Shown: positions 7,971 through 16,485, counted from the first letter of the stretch. The stretch: 54,173 nucleotides of DNA from Bacillota bacterium (GCA_023424965.1 JAFADI010000271.1:1-54173), one strand, 5' to 3'. Notes: a model not told the origin generated them from the sequence alone. Made by a program: numbers and translations.

Positions 7971-8936
7971 ATGGAAGCATCGGAAAGAGAGAAAAATCTA
8001 TACGGCTCCGGCATCAAGGTTATTCACCGCAAGGATGATTGTACCATCTACAAGATGGAAACCGACGGCGGAGAAGGCATTATGACAAGCTACCGGATAT
8101 TTCCGGGAGTAGACCTGATCTATAATGATTTTCACACCGCAAGCTGTTTTCAGGACATCCAGCCCCGGGGAGAAATCATGGAGATCAACCACTGCAGGGA
8201 GGGCCGGTTCGAGTGCGAATTCCGGAGCGGCGCCTACGGTTACCTGGAAGAGGGAGACCTTGCCGTAAACATGCTCACCAACCGTTTGTCGGATTCAAGT
8301 TTTCCCCTGGAGCATTACCATGGCGTTGCCGTGCTCATATCCCTTGGAGAGGCCTCTACAACCCTTTCCTCCATGTTCGATGATATTTCCATCGACCTTT
8401 ATTCCCTGCGTGACAGGCTGTGTCCTGACGACAGTTGTTTTATCATGCGAGCCAAAGAGGAGATCCAGCACATCTTTTCCGAGCTTTACACCATCCCGGC
8501 AGAGGTCCGGAGAGGCTATTCCAAGCTGAAGGTGCTGGAGCTGCTGCTGTTTTTAAGCATCACGGACCTATCGGAGCAAGGTGAAGCAAGGAGGTATTTC
8601 CCCAAAAAGCAGGTTGAAACCGTCAAGGAGATCAAGAAATATATGATCGACCATATGGATAAGAGGTTTACCCTGGAGGAGCTGTCGCTAAGGTCGGGCA
8701 TGGGCCTCACGTCCATGAAACTTTGCTTCAAGGGCGTATACGGCACTTCCATTTCAGCCTATATAAAAGCCCACCGTATGCGGACTGCCGCCCATATGCT
8801 GCGCCAGAGCGGCGACAGCATTATGACCATCGCCGGGAAGGTGGGTTATGAAAATTCCAGCAAATTTGCCGCCGCCTTTAAAGATGTAATAGGAATCTGC
8901 CCCCTGGAGTACAGGAAAAATCCTTTATCCCTTTGA
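7971..8936 (+). CDS. AraC-family transcriptional regulator (copy 2)
   Basis: The product is 321 residues from ATG 7971, with AGAGGAG 6 nt upstream. ATGs at 7950 and 7965 in the same frame have poorer spacing. It is a close paralogue of the 1115-2074 protein along its whole length, sharing for example GxTIYKM/CTVYEM, YRIFPG/YRVFPG and KKQVETVK/RKQVETVK segments. The C-terminal double HTH spans about residues 215-315. It is transcribed divergently from the YbtPQ-like pair; each direction has its own GTTAG-N6-CTAAC operator. The likely role is to activate the transporter genes on binding an exported or imported chelate, as YbtA does for yersiniabactin genes (inference). The last 12 bp overlap the end of the convergent methyltransferase gene. 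Confidence 0.85.
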   Translation: MEASEREKNLYGSGIKVIHRKDDCTIYKMETDGGEGIMTSYRIFPGVDLIYNDFHTASCFQDIQPRGEIMEINHCREGRFECEFRSGAYGYLEEGDLAVNMLTNRLSDSSFPLEHYHGVAVLISLGEASTTLSSMFDDISIDLYSLRDRLCPDDSCFIMRAKEEIQHIFSELYTIPAEVRRGYSKLKVLELLLFLSITDLSEQGEARRYFPKKQVETVKEIKKYMIDHMDKRFTLEELSLRSGMGLTSMKLCFKGVYGTSISAYIKAHRMRTAAHMLRQSGDSIMTIAGKVGYENSSKFAAAFKDVIGICPLEYRKNPLSL

Positions 8937-9545
8937 CGCCACCGCGACAAATGCACTCCTGCCCAGCTTTCTCCAGCTTATGAATTCCAGATTGCATTCT
9001 TCCAGCATTTTCTTCATTTCTCTCTCCGAATACATTTTTATGTCCCCATCTTTGCCAAAGGGCATAAAAATATTCGCAATCTGCCTGAAAGGAGACGGCA
9101 GCCAGGGGTCGGCGACAACCACTTTCCCGCCCTTCGCCAGTACTCTTCCCATTTCCCTGAGTACGGCCTTTGGATTGGGATAGTGGTGAAAGGAATCGGT
9201 ACATATCACCATATCGAATTTGCCATTCTCCCACGGCAGGTGTTCCGAATCACCCTTGCGCAAATCAGCGGCGGTTCCCATACGTTCTTTCGCGATGTCC
9301 AGCATTTTATCGGAAAGGTCTATTCCCGCTGCTTCTACCGCATGCCTTCCCAAGATTTGCAGCAGCATATTCCCTGTACCGCAGCCGATGTCCAGCACAC
9401 TCTTAAATGCATACCTGTCCATTGCTGCAATTACAGCGTCGTAAGTCTTCCTGGCATGCTGTCCGTAATAAGTGGAGTCATATACCTCCGCCTGCCTGTC
9501 AAAAGCCATTTGAGACTTCTCCTTGTAAACCGGTGATCTCTCCAT
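8925..9545 (-). CDS. Class I SAM-dependent methyltransferase (Methyltransf_11 type)
   Basis: The product is 206 residues with SAM-binding motif I VLDIGCGTGN at about residue 50, the acidic loop GIDLSDKML, motif IV FDMVICTDSFHHYPNP and motif V LAKGGKVVVADP. This is the UbiE/SmtA-like small-molecule methyltransferase pattern. The substrate is not deducible. It lies 22 bp downstream of a MarR-family gene (start 10011) on the same strand, so the two form an operon. The methylation target is therefore probably linked to a toxic ligand sensed by the MarR protein. The start at 9545 is the first ATG (MERSPVY) after the MarR stop. Confidence 0.85.
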   Translation of the reverse strand: MERSPVYKEKSQMAFDRQAEVYDSTYYGQHARKTYDAVIAAMDRYAFKSVLDIGCGTGNMLLQILGRHAVEAAGIDLSDKMLDIAKERMGTAADLRKGDSEHLPWENGKFDMVICTDSFHHYPNPKAVLREMGRVLAKGGKVVVADPWLPSPFRQIANIFMPFGKDGDIKMYSEREMKKMLEECNLEFISWRKLGRSAFVAVASKG

Positions 9546-9567
9546 CGGTCATTTCCTCCCATTTCTT

Positions 9568-10011
9568 TTATTTGATACCTTCCGCTATTTTTTTCACGAG
9601 ACTTAAGAACAGCTCAATTTCTTCATCACTTTCCAGGGCGCTCAAAATTCTGTTCCATGCCATCTGCTCTGCTTTTTCATGCTCTTGAAATAATTTTTTT
9701 CCCTCTTCCGTCAATATCAATCCGAAGGAGCGCCGATCCCGTTTACTGATGGACCGTATGAGCAGGTTCCGCTTTTCCAGGCGGTCAACGGCGTTGGTCA
9801 GGGTACTTCCGGGGACCTGCAGCCTTTCACTTATTTCTTTCAGGATTGCATCGGGATCGTCCCCCACCATCCTGAGAATGCTCAGTTCTATGGCTGTGAC
9901 CCCCTGAAAAGGCTGCAGGTCCATGTCTGCATCGAGCTTGCCCATCCGTTTGTAGAAAAGGTGAACGAGATTGTCAAGCATCTTTATATGCTCTGCATTT
10001 ATTTCCCTCAT
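9568..10011 (-). CDS. MarR-family transcriptional regulator
   Basis: From ATG 10011 the protein has 147 residues. AAAGGA lies 8 nt upstream of that ATG; the longer frame from 10032 has no ribosome site. The central winged HTH is visible (ILKEISERLQVPGSTLTNAVDRLEKRNLL, wing RDRRSFGLILTEEG), flanked by dimerisation helices. It heads an operon with the methyltransferase. A perfect 12-bp palindrome 24 bp upstream of the start, TACGATATCGTA, is a likely site of autoregulation. Confidence 0.85.
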   Translation of the reverse strand: MREINAEHIKMLDNLVHLFYKRMGKLDADMDLQPFQGVTAIELSILRMVGDDPDAILKEISERLQVPGSTLTNAVDRLEKRNLLIRSISKRDRRSFGLILTEEGKKLFQEHEKAEQMAWNRILSALESDEEIELFLSLVKKIAEGIK

Positions 10012-10034
10012 GGTATATTTCCTTTCGCTCATAT

Positions 10035-10046
10035 TACGATATCGTA
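10035..10046. promoter_or_regulatory. Palindrome upstream of the MarR gene
   Basis: TACGATATCGTA is a perfect 12-bp palindrome 24 bp before the MarR start. A second related TTACGAATA lies just beyond. MarR proteins usually repress their own operon from such sites; binding here is inferred. Confidence 0.5.
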
Positions 10047-10134
10047 TTATTTACGAATATAGTATACCATCCTGAAATATTTGTAAATAGGTGGGTAAAT
10101 ATAAATGATATTTTTGCTATTTTTTATTTTTCTA

Positions 10135-10165
10135 TTGACTTAAAGCTAACGTTAAGGTTTACAAT
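10135..10165 (+). promoter_or_regulatory. MerR-type promoter of the aldo/keto reductase gene (19-bp spacer)
   Basis: TTGACT (10135-10140) and TACAAT (10160-10165) are separated by 19 bp, the over-long spacing typical of MerR-activated promoters. An imperfect dyad with arms CTTAA (10139-10143) and TTAAG (10152-10156) fills the spacer. AdhR-like MerR regulators control aldehyde-detoxification genes from this kind of site. A MerR gene lies at 15603-16433 but belongs to the GyrI-like group, so the true regulator may be elsewhere. Confidence 0.65.
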
Positions 10166-10199
10166 TTTATAATAAACGAAGTTTATAGGAGGGGTTCAA

Positions 10200-11051
10200 A
10201 TGAAATCACTAACCGACAGTTATGAATTACATAATGGAGTTCGAATTCCATGCATAGGCTTCGGCACCTGGCAAACGCCGAACGGCGAAACCGCCGTCTC
10301 CGCCGTGAAGGAAGCCCTTGCACTGGGATACCGCCATATTGATACCGCCGCCGGATACGGCAACGAGGAAAGTGTCGGCATTGCGGTAAAGCAAAGCGGC
10401 ATTCCAAGGGAAGAGATTTTCATCACCAGCAAGCTGCAAAACACGGCCCATGGCTATGAAGCCACAATGGCGGCTTTTGAGCGAACCATGAAGAATCTGG
10501 ACCTGGACTACCTGGACCTGTATCTGATTCATTGGCCCAATCCCATCAAGTGCAGAAGCTTCTGGCAGGAAGCCAATGCCGGCACCTGGAAGGCTTTTGA
10601 GGAATTGTACCGTGCCGGACGCATCCGTTCCATCGGCATCAGCAATTTCCACCCCCACCATATCGACGAGCTCATGAGGACGGCGACAATCGCACCCATG
10701 GTCAACCAGATACGTCTTTGCCCCGGTGACACCCAGGATGAAGTGGCCGCTTATTGCAAGGCCCGCAACATTTTGCTGGAAGCATACAGCCCCCTTGGAA
10801 CGGGATTGATTTTTGACGTGCCGGAAATGCAGGCTCTTTCACGGAAGTACGGGAAAACCATTGCCCATATCTGCATACGCTGGAGCCTGCAGATGGGCTT
10901 TTTACCTCTGCCCAAGTCTGTAACCGGCACCCGCATCAAAGAAAATGCCGATGTTTTTGATTTTGAGCTTTCGGCAGAGGATGTACAGGTTATTGCGGAC
11001 TTGAAAGGCTGCTGCGGATATTCCGCGGATCCTGACACCACATCCTTCTAA
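10200..11051 (+). CDS. Aldo/keto reductase
   Basis: The 283-residue protein is a complete AKR (TIM barrel, cytoplasmic, NADPH-dependent reduction of aldehydes and ketones). The catalytic tetrad is visible: Asp in HIDTAAGYGNE, Tyr in the same motif, Lys in TSKLQN, and His in LIHWP. The cofactor end shows LPKSVTGTRIKEN. It resembles the 2,5-diketo-gluconate/glyoxal reductase group. The ATG follows AGGAGGGG at 5 nt. It stands alone between the MarR gene and a terminator. The MerR-type promoter suggests induction by reactive aldehydes. The natural substrate is not known. Confidence 0.9.
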   Translation: MKSLTDSYELHNGVRIPCIGFGTWQTPNGETAVSAVKEALALGYRHIDTAAGYGNEESVGIAVKQSGIPREEIFITSKLQNTAHGYEATMAAFERTMKNLDLDYLDLYLIHWPNPIKCRSFWQEANAGTWKAFEELYRAGRIRSIGISNFHPHHIDELMRTATIAPMVNQIRLCPGDTQDEVAAYCKARNILLEAYSPLGTGLIFDVPEMQALSRKYGKTIAHICIRWSLQMGFLPLPKSVTGTRIKENADVFDFELSAEDVQVIADLKGCCGYSADPDTTSF

Positions 11052-11128
11052 AATACGGTTTTGAGCTTGACACAAGCAGTATACCGGGAGAAAGCCCATT
11101 GCCCGCCCCAGCCCTCGGGAACGCAGAG

Positions 11129-11151
11129 GGCCCAGGCAGTGGGCCTTTTTT
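11129..11151 (+). terminator. Rho-independent terminator after the aldo/keto reductase
   Basis: GGCCCA (11129-11134) pairs with TGGGCC (11140-11145) around GGCAG, followed by six T. It lies about 80 bp after the stop codon. Confidence 0.85.
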
Positions 11152-11157
11152 CTTATC

Positions 11158-13524
11158 CTACCAGAGTTTCACTCTTTTCTCCGGCGCCACGTACATTCCG
11201 TCTTCTTCCGTGATACCGAAGGCCTCATAGAACTCCTCAAAGTTTACCACCGAACGGTTGACCCTTATTTTGGTGTAGCTGTGTACATCCCCGGTACTCA
11301 TATATTCAAGGATCTTCCTGGAGGCCGTTTCTTTCCACAGGCCGGCATAGGCTCCAAAGAAAGCTCTATAATCGGGCCTTTCGAGCCTGGACACGGCCTG
11401 GAGGCTGCAGGATATGCCTCCCAGGTCCGCAATATTTTCGCTGAGGGTGAGGGTCCCGCTGCTCACAATCCCTGGAGCAATCTCAATGCCGTCATAAAAG
11501 GCTTCTATTTCCCTGCATTTTTCTTCGAAGCGCTTATAATCCTCTTCCGTCCACCACTCTGCCGCATTTCCCTTTTCGTCGAACTTTGAACCGTTATTGT
11601 CAAAGGCATGGCTGATTTCATGGGCGATTACCACGCCGATAGCCCCGTAGTTCCTCTCCTTCGGAGCCCTTACATCATATAGGGGCGCCTGTAGTATTCC
11701 CGCCGGAAATACAATCTCATTATTCAAAGCGTTGTAATAGGCATTGACCATGTAAGCCGGCGCTTCCCACGCCGATCTGTCCGCACGCATTCCCTGACGT
11801 CTTTTGTTGCGGGCTGCAAGAGTCCGGCGGATGGCACACAGGTTTTCAAAATAGCTTCCGCCCTTCTCATAGGACTTTATTTCCGCCTTTTTTAGTTTAT
11901 CGGGCCACCGGTCCGGGTATCCCACCTTCACCTTCAGGGTCTCCAGTTTTTTTATGGCCTTCTGCTTTGTCTTTTCCTCCATCCAGTCCAGGCTCTCTAT
12001 TTTATTTTGATAAATGCCGATAAATTCACCCACCATCGTCTCAACATCTTTTTTTGCTTCCGGCAAAAAATTTCTTTTCACATAAATTTCTCCCAGATAG
12101 TCCGGCAAAGTATCCTGTACCGCCAGGGCAGCCCTCTCCTCCACCGTCTTTGCCCCCTCCACGCCATAGACCCGGGCATTGAAATCCTCCGCCGCTTTTC
12201 CGAAATCCTCCGAAAGGGTCTTTGAGAAAGCAAAGAGGAATTTCAGCTTCGCATAAATTTTCAAAACCTCCAGATTACTCTCAGAAAAATATTCCGCGGA
12301 TTTTTCCAGCAGCTTTTTGTCCTCCACCAAAATTTTATCCGGCGTTTTGTAGCCCAGCGCTTTGAGGACTTTCTTCATGTCCAGTGCAGGGTACAGGGCA
12401 TCCAGTTCTGCCAGGGTGTAGGAATTGTAGGTTTTATCCACATCCTGCTTTTCCTGGGGCCTCAGTTCCGCTGCGGACAGCTCCTTTTCCAGTTCGAACA
12501 TTTTTTCCGCATCCACCGCCGCGGTCTTTTCATTTTCCCCGGCAAGCACCAGCAGCCTTGTCATGTACTTTATGTATGCACCCCCTTTGCCGTCATCCTT
12601 CGACCGGTAAATATCCTTTTCCATCGTGGGGACCAGCCCCGCGTGGTATAGAATATTGCTGCCGCTGTCTTTGGGGTCGGGATATATGCCGAAGCCAAGG
12701 AGCTGGCTGCGGCCTGTTCCGGCTTCCACGCCGATATCCGCCCGGAGCAGTTGTTCCAGGCTCCCGGCCTGCGCATAAGCCTCCAGGTATTTTCTTATGG
12801 GTTCTATCCCTTGCCGGTTCCTGTTCTGCATGTCGAGAGCACTTTTATAGAAGTCCGAAATTTTTTGTTCCTTTGACCCCTTTGTATGATCCTCCTGGAG
12901 CAGTTCCTGCAGAATTTTTTCTATTTTTACGTCATTTTCATGGGCCATGATTTCCAGCGTCCCGTTGGTAGCCTCCCCTGCGGGGATTTCCGAATTTTCC
13001 AGCCATCCCTTGTTGACGGCGGCATAAAAATCGTCCTTCAGGTTGCTGCCCTCCAGAGCCCATATCCTTTGAATAATACGGTTAAGCTCTTCCCGGGTTA
13101 TATTTTCGTCCGTTCCAAGCCTGTTTCCCCCTATCCCTGCCAGCACCCCCGCTTTCTTCAGCCCTTCTATGTCCTCCTTGGCCCATGGCGGTACATCCAT
13201 GTAATTCCCGTGAAAGACACCGGTCCTGAGACTGTCGCCTTTGGGCTCCGGCAGCTGTCCAAAGCCCCGGCCAACCATGACCGCCGCTTCCAGCCTCGTG
13301 CTCATGCGGTCCTCCTGCAGTGTCCCATCTCCATAGCCTTTGAGGATGTCTTCCTTCTTCACCCCGGGATTATAGTCCTTGGCGGCCTCTAATATGATAT
13401 TCAGTGCCTGTCCCCGGGTGACATACGCAGTGCTGTTTTCTGCAGATGCCGCTCCCGGAAAAGAGGAGGCAGTGACCACAACCGCTGTAATAACCGCTAA
13501 AATTCTATTTTTATTTTTTTTCAT
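11158..13524 (-). CDS. SLH-anchored M13-family (neprilysin-like) zinc metallopeptidase
   Basis: From ATG 13524 the protein has 788 residues, with a signal peptide (MKKNKNRILAVITAVVVTAS, cleavage near ASA). Two S-layer-homology repeats at about residues 35-155 should bind secondary cell-wall polymer. The M13 N-terminal domain starts at DDFYAAVNKGWL and the catalytic domain carries HEISHAFD near residue 635 (zinc His pair and Glu) and ENIADLGG near 696 (third ligand). The C-terminal Trp fits the family. It is thus a cell-surface endopeptidase cutting peptides, as PepO does. A GTG at 13566 gives a longer N-terminus without a better ribosome site and would bury the signal peptide. The gene is monocistronic between terminators. 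Confidence 0.85.
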   Translation of the reverse strand: MKKNKNRILAVITAVVVTASSFPGAASAENSTAYVTRGQALNIILEAAKDYNPGVKKEDILKGYGDGTLQEDRMSTRLEAAVMVGRGFGQLPEPKGDSLRTGVFHGNYMDVPPWAKEDIEGLKKAGVLAGIGGNRLGTDENITREELNRIIQRIWALEGSNLKDDFYAAVNKGWLENSEIPAGEATNGTLEIMAHENDVKIEKILQELLQEDHTKGSKEQKISDFYKSALDMQNRNRQGIEPIRKYLEAYAQAGSLEQLLRADIGVEAGTGRSQLLGFGIYPDPKDSGSNILYHAGLVPTMEKDIYRSKDDGKGGAYIKYMTRLLVLAGENEKTAAVDAEKMFELEKELSAAELRPQEKQDVDKTYNSYTLAELDALYPALDMKKVLKALGYKTPDKILVEDKKLLEKSAEYFSESNLEVLKIYAKLKFLFAFSKTLSEDFGKAAEDFNARVYGVEGAKTVEERAALAVQDTLPDYLGEIYVKRNFLPEAKKDVETMVGEFIGIYQNKIESLDWMEEKTKQKAIKKLETLKVKVGYPDRWPDKLKKAEIKSYEKGGSYFENLCAIRRTLAARNKRRQGMRADRSAWEAPAYMVNAYYNALNNEIVFPAGILQAPLYDVRAPKERNYGAIGVVIAHEISHAFDNNGSKFDEKGNAAEWWTEEDYKRFEEKCREIEAFYDGIEIAPGIVSSGTLTLSENIADLGGISCSLQAVSRLERPDYRAFFGAYAGLWKETASRKILEYMSTGDVHSYTKIRVNRSVVNFEEFYEAFGITEEDGMYVAPEKRVKLW

Positions 13525-13650
13525 GGCAGCATCCCATCCTTTTTTTCTGGAAAACTTTGCATACACACATCCTTTGTTTGGTGAAACCTGTGCTTATATA
13601 TTATGACATGGAGCTTCAATACTTATTATGTCTATTTCTGTATGCAGCAA

Positions 13651-13682
13651 AAAACCCGCTTTTTGGGAAAATAGCGGGTTTT
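13651..13682 (-). terminator. Terminator after the small membrane-protein gene
   Basis: AAAACCCGCT (13651-13660) pairs with AGCGGGTTTT (13673-13682) around a 12-nt loop. Read on the minus strand it is followed by a run of T. It ends the 14729-13706 unit and insulates the peptidase gene. Confidence 0.8.
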
Positions 13683-13705
13683 AACAGCTTTGTCTGACAA
13701 ATTTA

Positions 13706-14047
13706 TCATGGTCCGCCGCTTAAGGAGTAGACCAGAAAGCTGCCGTCTTCTCTTTTCAAAAATATGACGGTCGAATTGTAGGGATTATCCTCTATATCAT
13801 ATACTTCCATGCCTTTTACATATTTACCGGTGGGCCTTGTTTGATCGAACATTTTCTTCATGGCGTCATGGGTGTTCTGATCTATCGTCCTGTTACTATT
13901 CAAATAAGTACGGTTTTTATAAGTAACCCTATCTGTATTTTGGGGTATACTCCCGTTCATCGCATTGCTTATCAGCAATATTGCCGCAATAAACAATAAA
14001 GCCAGCGTAACAAATAATAATTTCGGCCTCCATGTTTTTCGTCCCAT
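13706..14047 (-). CDS. Small single-pass membrane protein, unknown function
   Basis: The ATG at 14047 follows AAGGAGG at 4-5 nt and lies 19 bp after the HAD stop codon, so the genes are co-transcribed. A longer frame starting inside the HAD gene was rejected. The 113 residues comprise a basic start (MGRKTWRPK), one membrane segment (LLFVTLALLFIAAILLI) and an external tail of about 80 polar residues ending in FLKREDGSFLVYSLSGGP. I recognise no family. Confidence 0.55.
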   Translation of the reverse strand: MGRKTWRPKLLFVTLALLFIAAILLISNAMNGSIPQNTDRVTYKNRTYLNSNRTIDQNTHDAMKKMFDQTRPTGKYVKGMEVYDIEDNPYNSTVIFLKREDGSFLVYSLSGGP

Positions 14048-14066
14048 AATGCCTCCTTGCAAGACG

Positions 14067-14729
14067 TCATTCGAACCAATCCCAGTTGATTTCATTGAAA
14101 TGCCTGATGACCGGATATTTACCCTCCCATTGGCTGTAATCCCCGGCATTGGAGTCCACAATGACAATTTGTCCGGCACCTGCCGCTTCGGCTGCTTTTA
14201 TGCCGGCAACAGAGTCTTCGAATATGACGGCATCCTTGCCGCATATCCCCAGCACATCCATGGCTTTCAGGAACAGGTCCGGAAAGGGCTTCCCCCTTAT
14301 GGAACCGTCATTGTAAATGATGTGTTCGCCTTTGAACCACTTCTCCAGCTTTAATTCCTTGACATAAAATTCAACATTCTCTATTCCGGAAGCCGTTGCA
14401 ATCACGAAGGGGATATCCCGTTCCTTCAGCTTTTCAAACAATTCCGCCACGCCCTCCGCCATGGAAAAATCATCAAGCCCGGTGCACAATCTCCGGTATT
14501 CGCACTCCTTTTCAAGGGCATATCTTTCTATTTCCTCTTCTGCCAGCCTGTTGCTGAACAAATCCCTCAATATCTCGCTGTTCAGCCGGCCGTGAACCCG
14601 AAGGTGCTTTTCTTCATCGGACAAAGAAAACCCGTGCTCCTTTAAAAAATTATTCCAGGCCAGGTTGTGCAGCTGCGTGTCCCATAATAAGGTTCCGTTG
14701 AAATCAAAAATAATTCTTTTTTTACTCAT
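14067..14729 (-). CDS. HAD-superfamily hydrolase, beta-phosphoglucomutase-like
   Basis: The 220-residue protein has HAD motif I FDFNGTL (nucleophile Asp), a helical cap at about residues 15-85, motif II VIATASG, motif III KPFPDLF and motif IV IFEDSVAGIKAA. This is the subfamily IA phosphatase/phosphomutase pattern for sugar phosphates or similar metabolites. The second Asp of the usual DxDGT is Asn here (DFNGT), which may weaken the general acid step; some annotated family members share it. GAAGGA precedes the ATG. It is co-transcribed with the small membrane protein downstream. Confidence 0.85.
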   Translation of the reverse strand: MSKKRIIFDFNGTLLWDTQLHNLAWNNFLKEHGFSLSDEEKHLRVHGRLNSEILRDLFSNRLAEEEIERYALEKECEYRRLCTGLDDFSMAEGVAELFEKLKERDIPFVIATASGIENVEFYVKELKLEKWFKGEHIIYNDGSIRGKPFPDLFLKAMDVLGICGKDAVIFEDSVAGIKAAEAAGAGQIVIVDSNAGDYSQWEGKYPVIRHFNEINWDWFE

Positions 14730-14964
14730 GCTGTCCTTCGATGATATGTCGTAAATTCGGTCACATATCGCCCTTCCTCATATTTTTTGTTCTTTACCTG
14801 ACACTTTTGTCCCCGGTTCTATTCTACCACAGAATTCCCTTCCCGGCATGGGAGGTGGGATTTTAAAAATTTTCTTGCTTCATCTTCCACCCTTAATTAT
14901 AATTTATGTATTAATATACCAATCCTGATATACAGGAAGAATCGTCTGAAGCCAGCAATATCCG

Positions 14965-15498
14965 CTAAAACACCGCCACGATGCTTTGAAAGAGAGCGGC
15001 ATTTGCCCCACTGCCGTCACTCGGTTTACCCTTTACAAACCGGATATGTCTTGCTTTTTCATACACCCTGCCATAAAAGTGCGAGAACCTGCACACCAGG
15101 GGGATGACAGCAACAACCGCCGTGTTTGGTTTTCTGCTTTCCTCATGACATTTGTTTATCCAGGCCTCAAGATTCCTGCTTCCCGATGGATTTAAAAAAA
15201 CCGCTTCTCCCTGCCAGTCCCTTTTAAAAAGCTCTTCTTCCGTAGAGCAATCCCCCTGGCACTGAATATCCTTGTCTAAAATATATAATTTCACCGTAAA
15301 TTTGAATTCTTCGTCCAGTGCCCGAAATACCTCCTGCGGGATATCCCATAAGCCCCTTCCGCCTTCTATGGACGATGCCCCTGGTCCGGCGACGATTTCA
15401 ATAACTCGTTTCGCCTTTTCCGACTTTGCTTTCAAACAGGCGTCATAGTGATTTTCAGGTATGGTTATAGACATTGACAGCACCCCAAACAGCCCCAT
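14965..15498 (-). CDS. Degenerate phage-type DNA N6-adenine methylase (Dam) homologue
   Basis: The 177 residues follow the pattern of phage Dam methylases from about residue 50: WDIPQEVFRALDEEFKFT, a Cys-containing loop, KRDWQGEAVFLNPSG, then WINKCHEESRK, AVVAVIPL, HIRFVKGKPS and a final SIVAVF strand. The catalytic NPPY (or DPPY) tetrad is NPSG, so methyl transfer to adenine is unlikely. It may be an inactivated or repurposed prophage relic. The start is uncertain: ATG 15498 has little ribosome-site support, while ATG 15474 (MSITIPENHY) follows GGGGTG. It sits alone between the MerR and HAD genes without other phage genes. Confidence 0.6.
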   Translation of the reverse strand: MGLFGVLSMSITIPENHYDACLKAKSEKAKRVIEIVAGPGASSIEGGRGLWDIPQEVFRALDEEFKFTVKLYILDKDIQCQGDCSTEEELFKRDWQGEAVFLNPSGSRNLEAWINKCHEESRKPNTAVVAVIPLVCRFSHFYGRVYEKARHIRFVKGKPSDGSGANAALFQSIVAVF

Positions 15499-15602
15499 GC
15501 AGTTCTTTTTGGCTTTTTCATCGTTAGTTTCAATATAAGCTGTATGGTTGTAATACAGTCAATACCTTAAATAAAAAAACAGCGGATACCGAATTTCCCC
15601 CT

Positions 15603-16433
15603 CTATTTGATGGGTATCTGAAGGCAGCAAAAATCCACATTGTGGCCCGTGTCATAAAATGGGGTGTCCAGGAGGCACAAGTCGATTATATCGCCAGCCA
15701 CTTTGAAATTATGTTCCTCAATCCACTTCAGCAGTTGATTGACCGGTTCCATATCGTAGGGCATTGCATACTTATACATCACCGCATACTCACCTTCCGG
15801 TATGGTATAGAGGTTTTCGATATCCTTTTGCAGCTTCGTATAAGGGAGATTGATGATGCTTCCGGCATTTTTCAGCGGCTTGCCTTCGCGGATGGATTCA
15901 TACCGGATTAAAGCCCCAAAGCCCTTTGAGGGGATCAATTGATGCTTTATTAAAATGTTCCACCCCTTCATCAGCGTCATATGAAGCTGGCTTTTTTCCA
16001 TATGTTCCTTCTCAAACGGAATAAACATGACTTGGCGCTCGGGCTTCCATTCAATGTAGGGCAAGTTGACATTTTTAAATTTCGTGGAAAGGCGTTCGTA
16101 GATCTGAAGGCGCTGCTCTATGTATGTGCGCTTCTGTTCCAGTCCAAGTATTTCCTCGTTTATCTTCTCCAATTTATTTTCCAGCAATGCGTAGGCCGAA
16201 CTTGTATTTCTGTTTTCGAAATGCTCTTTTACTTCTTCAAGGCTGAAGCCAAGATTTTTCATCAAACAGATTTCCCTCAAAAAAGGCATTTGATATGCGC
16301 TGTAATAGCGGTAGCCTTTTTCGTTGGTATACGCGGGCTTGAATAAACCAATATGGTCATAATGAATCAAGGTCTGCCTTGATATGTTGTGCATCGATGC
16401 CATTTTACCGATTGAGATATACCCTTCCTCCAT
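15603..16433 (-). CDS. MerR-family regulator with GyrI-like effector domain
   Basis: The 276-residue protein begins with a MerR winged HTH (YISIGKMASMHNISRQTLIHYDHIGLFKPAYT, split here by family motifs HYDHIGL and YRYYSAYQ). A coiled-coil dimer helix follows at about residues 80-120, and then a GyrI/BmrR-like ligand-binding domain with IPEGEYAVMYKY and a C-terminal CCLQIPIK strand. Such proteins sense amphipathic drugs or metabolites and activate promoters with long spacers. The ATG at 16433 has GGGAGAAG nearby. A perfect 15-bp palindrome lies 38 bp upstream. The target gene is not adjacent in an obvious way. Confidence 0.85.
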   Translation of the reverse strand: MEEGYISIGKMASMHNISRQTLIHYDHIGLFKPAYTNEKGYRYYSAYQMPFLREICLMKNLGFSLEEVKEHFENRNTSSAYALLENKLEKINEEILGLEQKRTYIEQRLQIYERLSTKFKNVNLPYIEWKPERQVMFIPFEKEHMEKSQLHMTLMKGWNILIKHQLIPSKGFGALIRYESIREGKPLKNAGSIINLPYTKLQKDIENLYTIPEGEYAVMYKYAMPYDMEPVNQLLKWIEEHNFKVAGDIIDLCLLDTPFYDTGHNVDFCCLQIPIK

Positions 16434-16470
16434 GACTTCTCCCGTGTAAGCTCTCCTCTTCCAAGGTTTT

Positions 16471-16485
16471 CAGTTTCAGAAACTG
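16471..16485. promoter_or_regulatory. Palindrome upstream of the MerR gene
   Basis: CAGTTTC-A-GAAACTG is a perfect 15-bp dyad between the MerR start and a candidate minus-strand TATAGT. It is the kind of site a MerR dimer binds. No clear -35 was found. The remaining 16486-16757 interval shows nothing else I can support. Confidence 0.5.
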
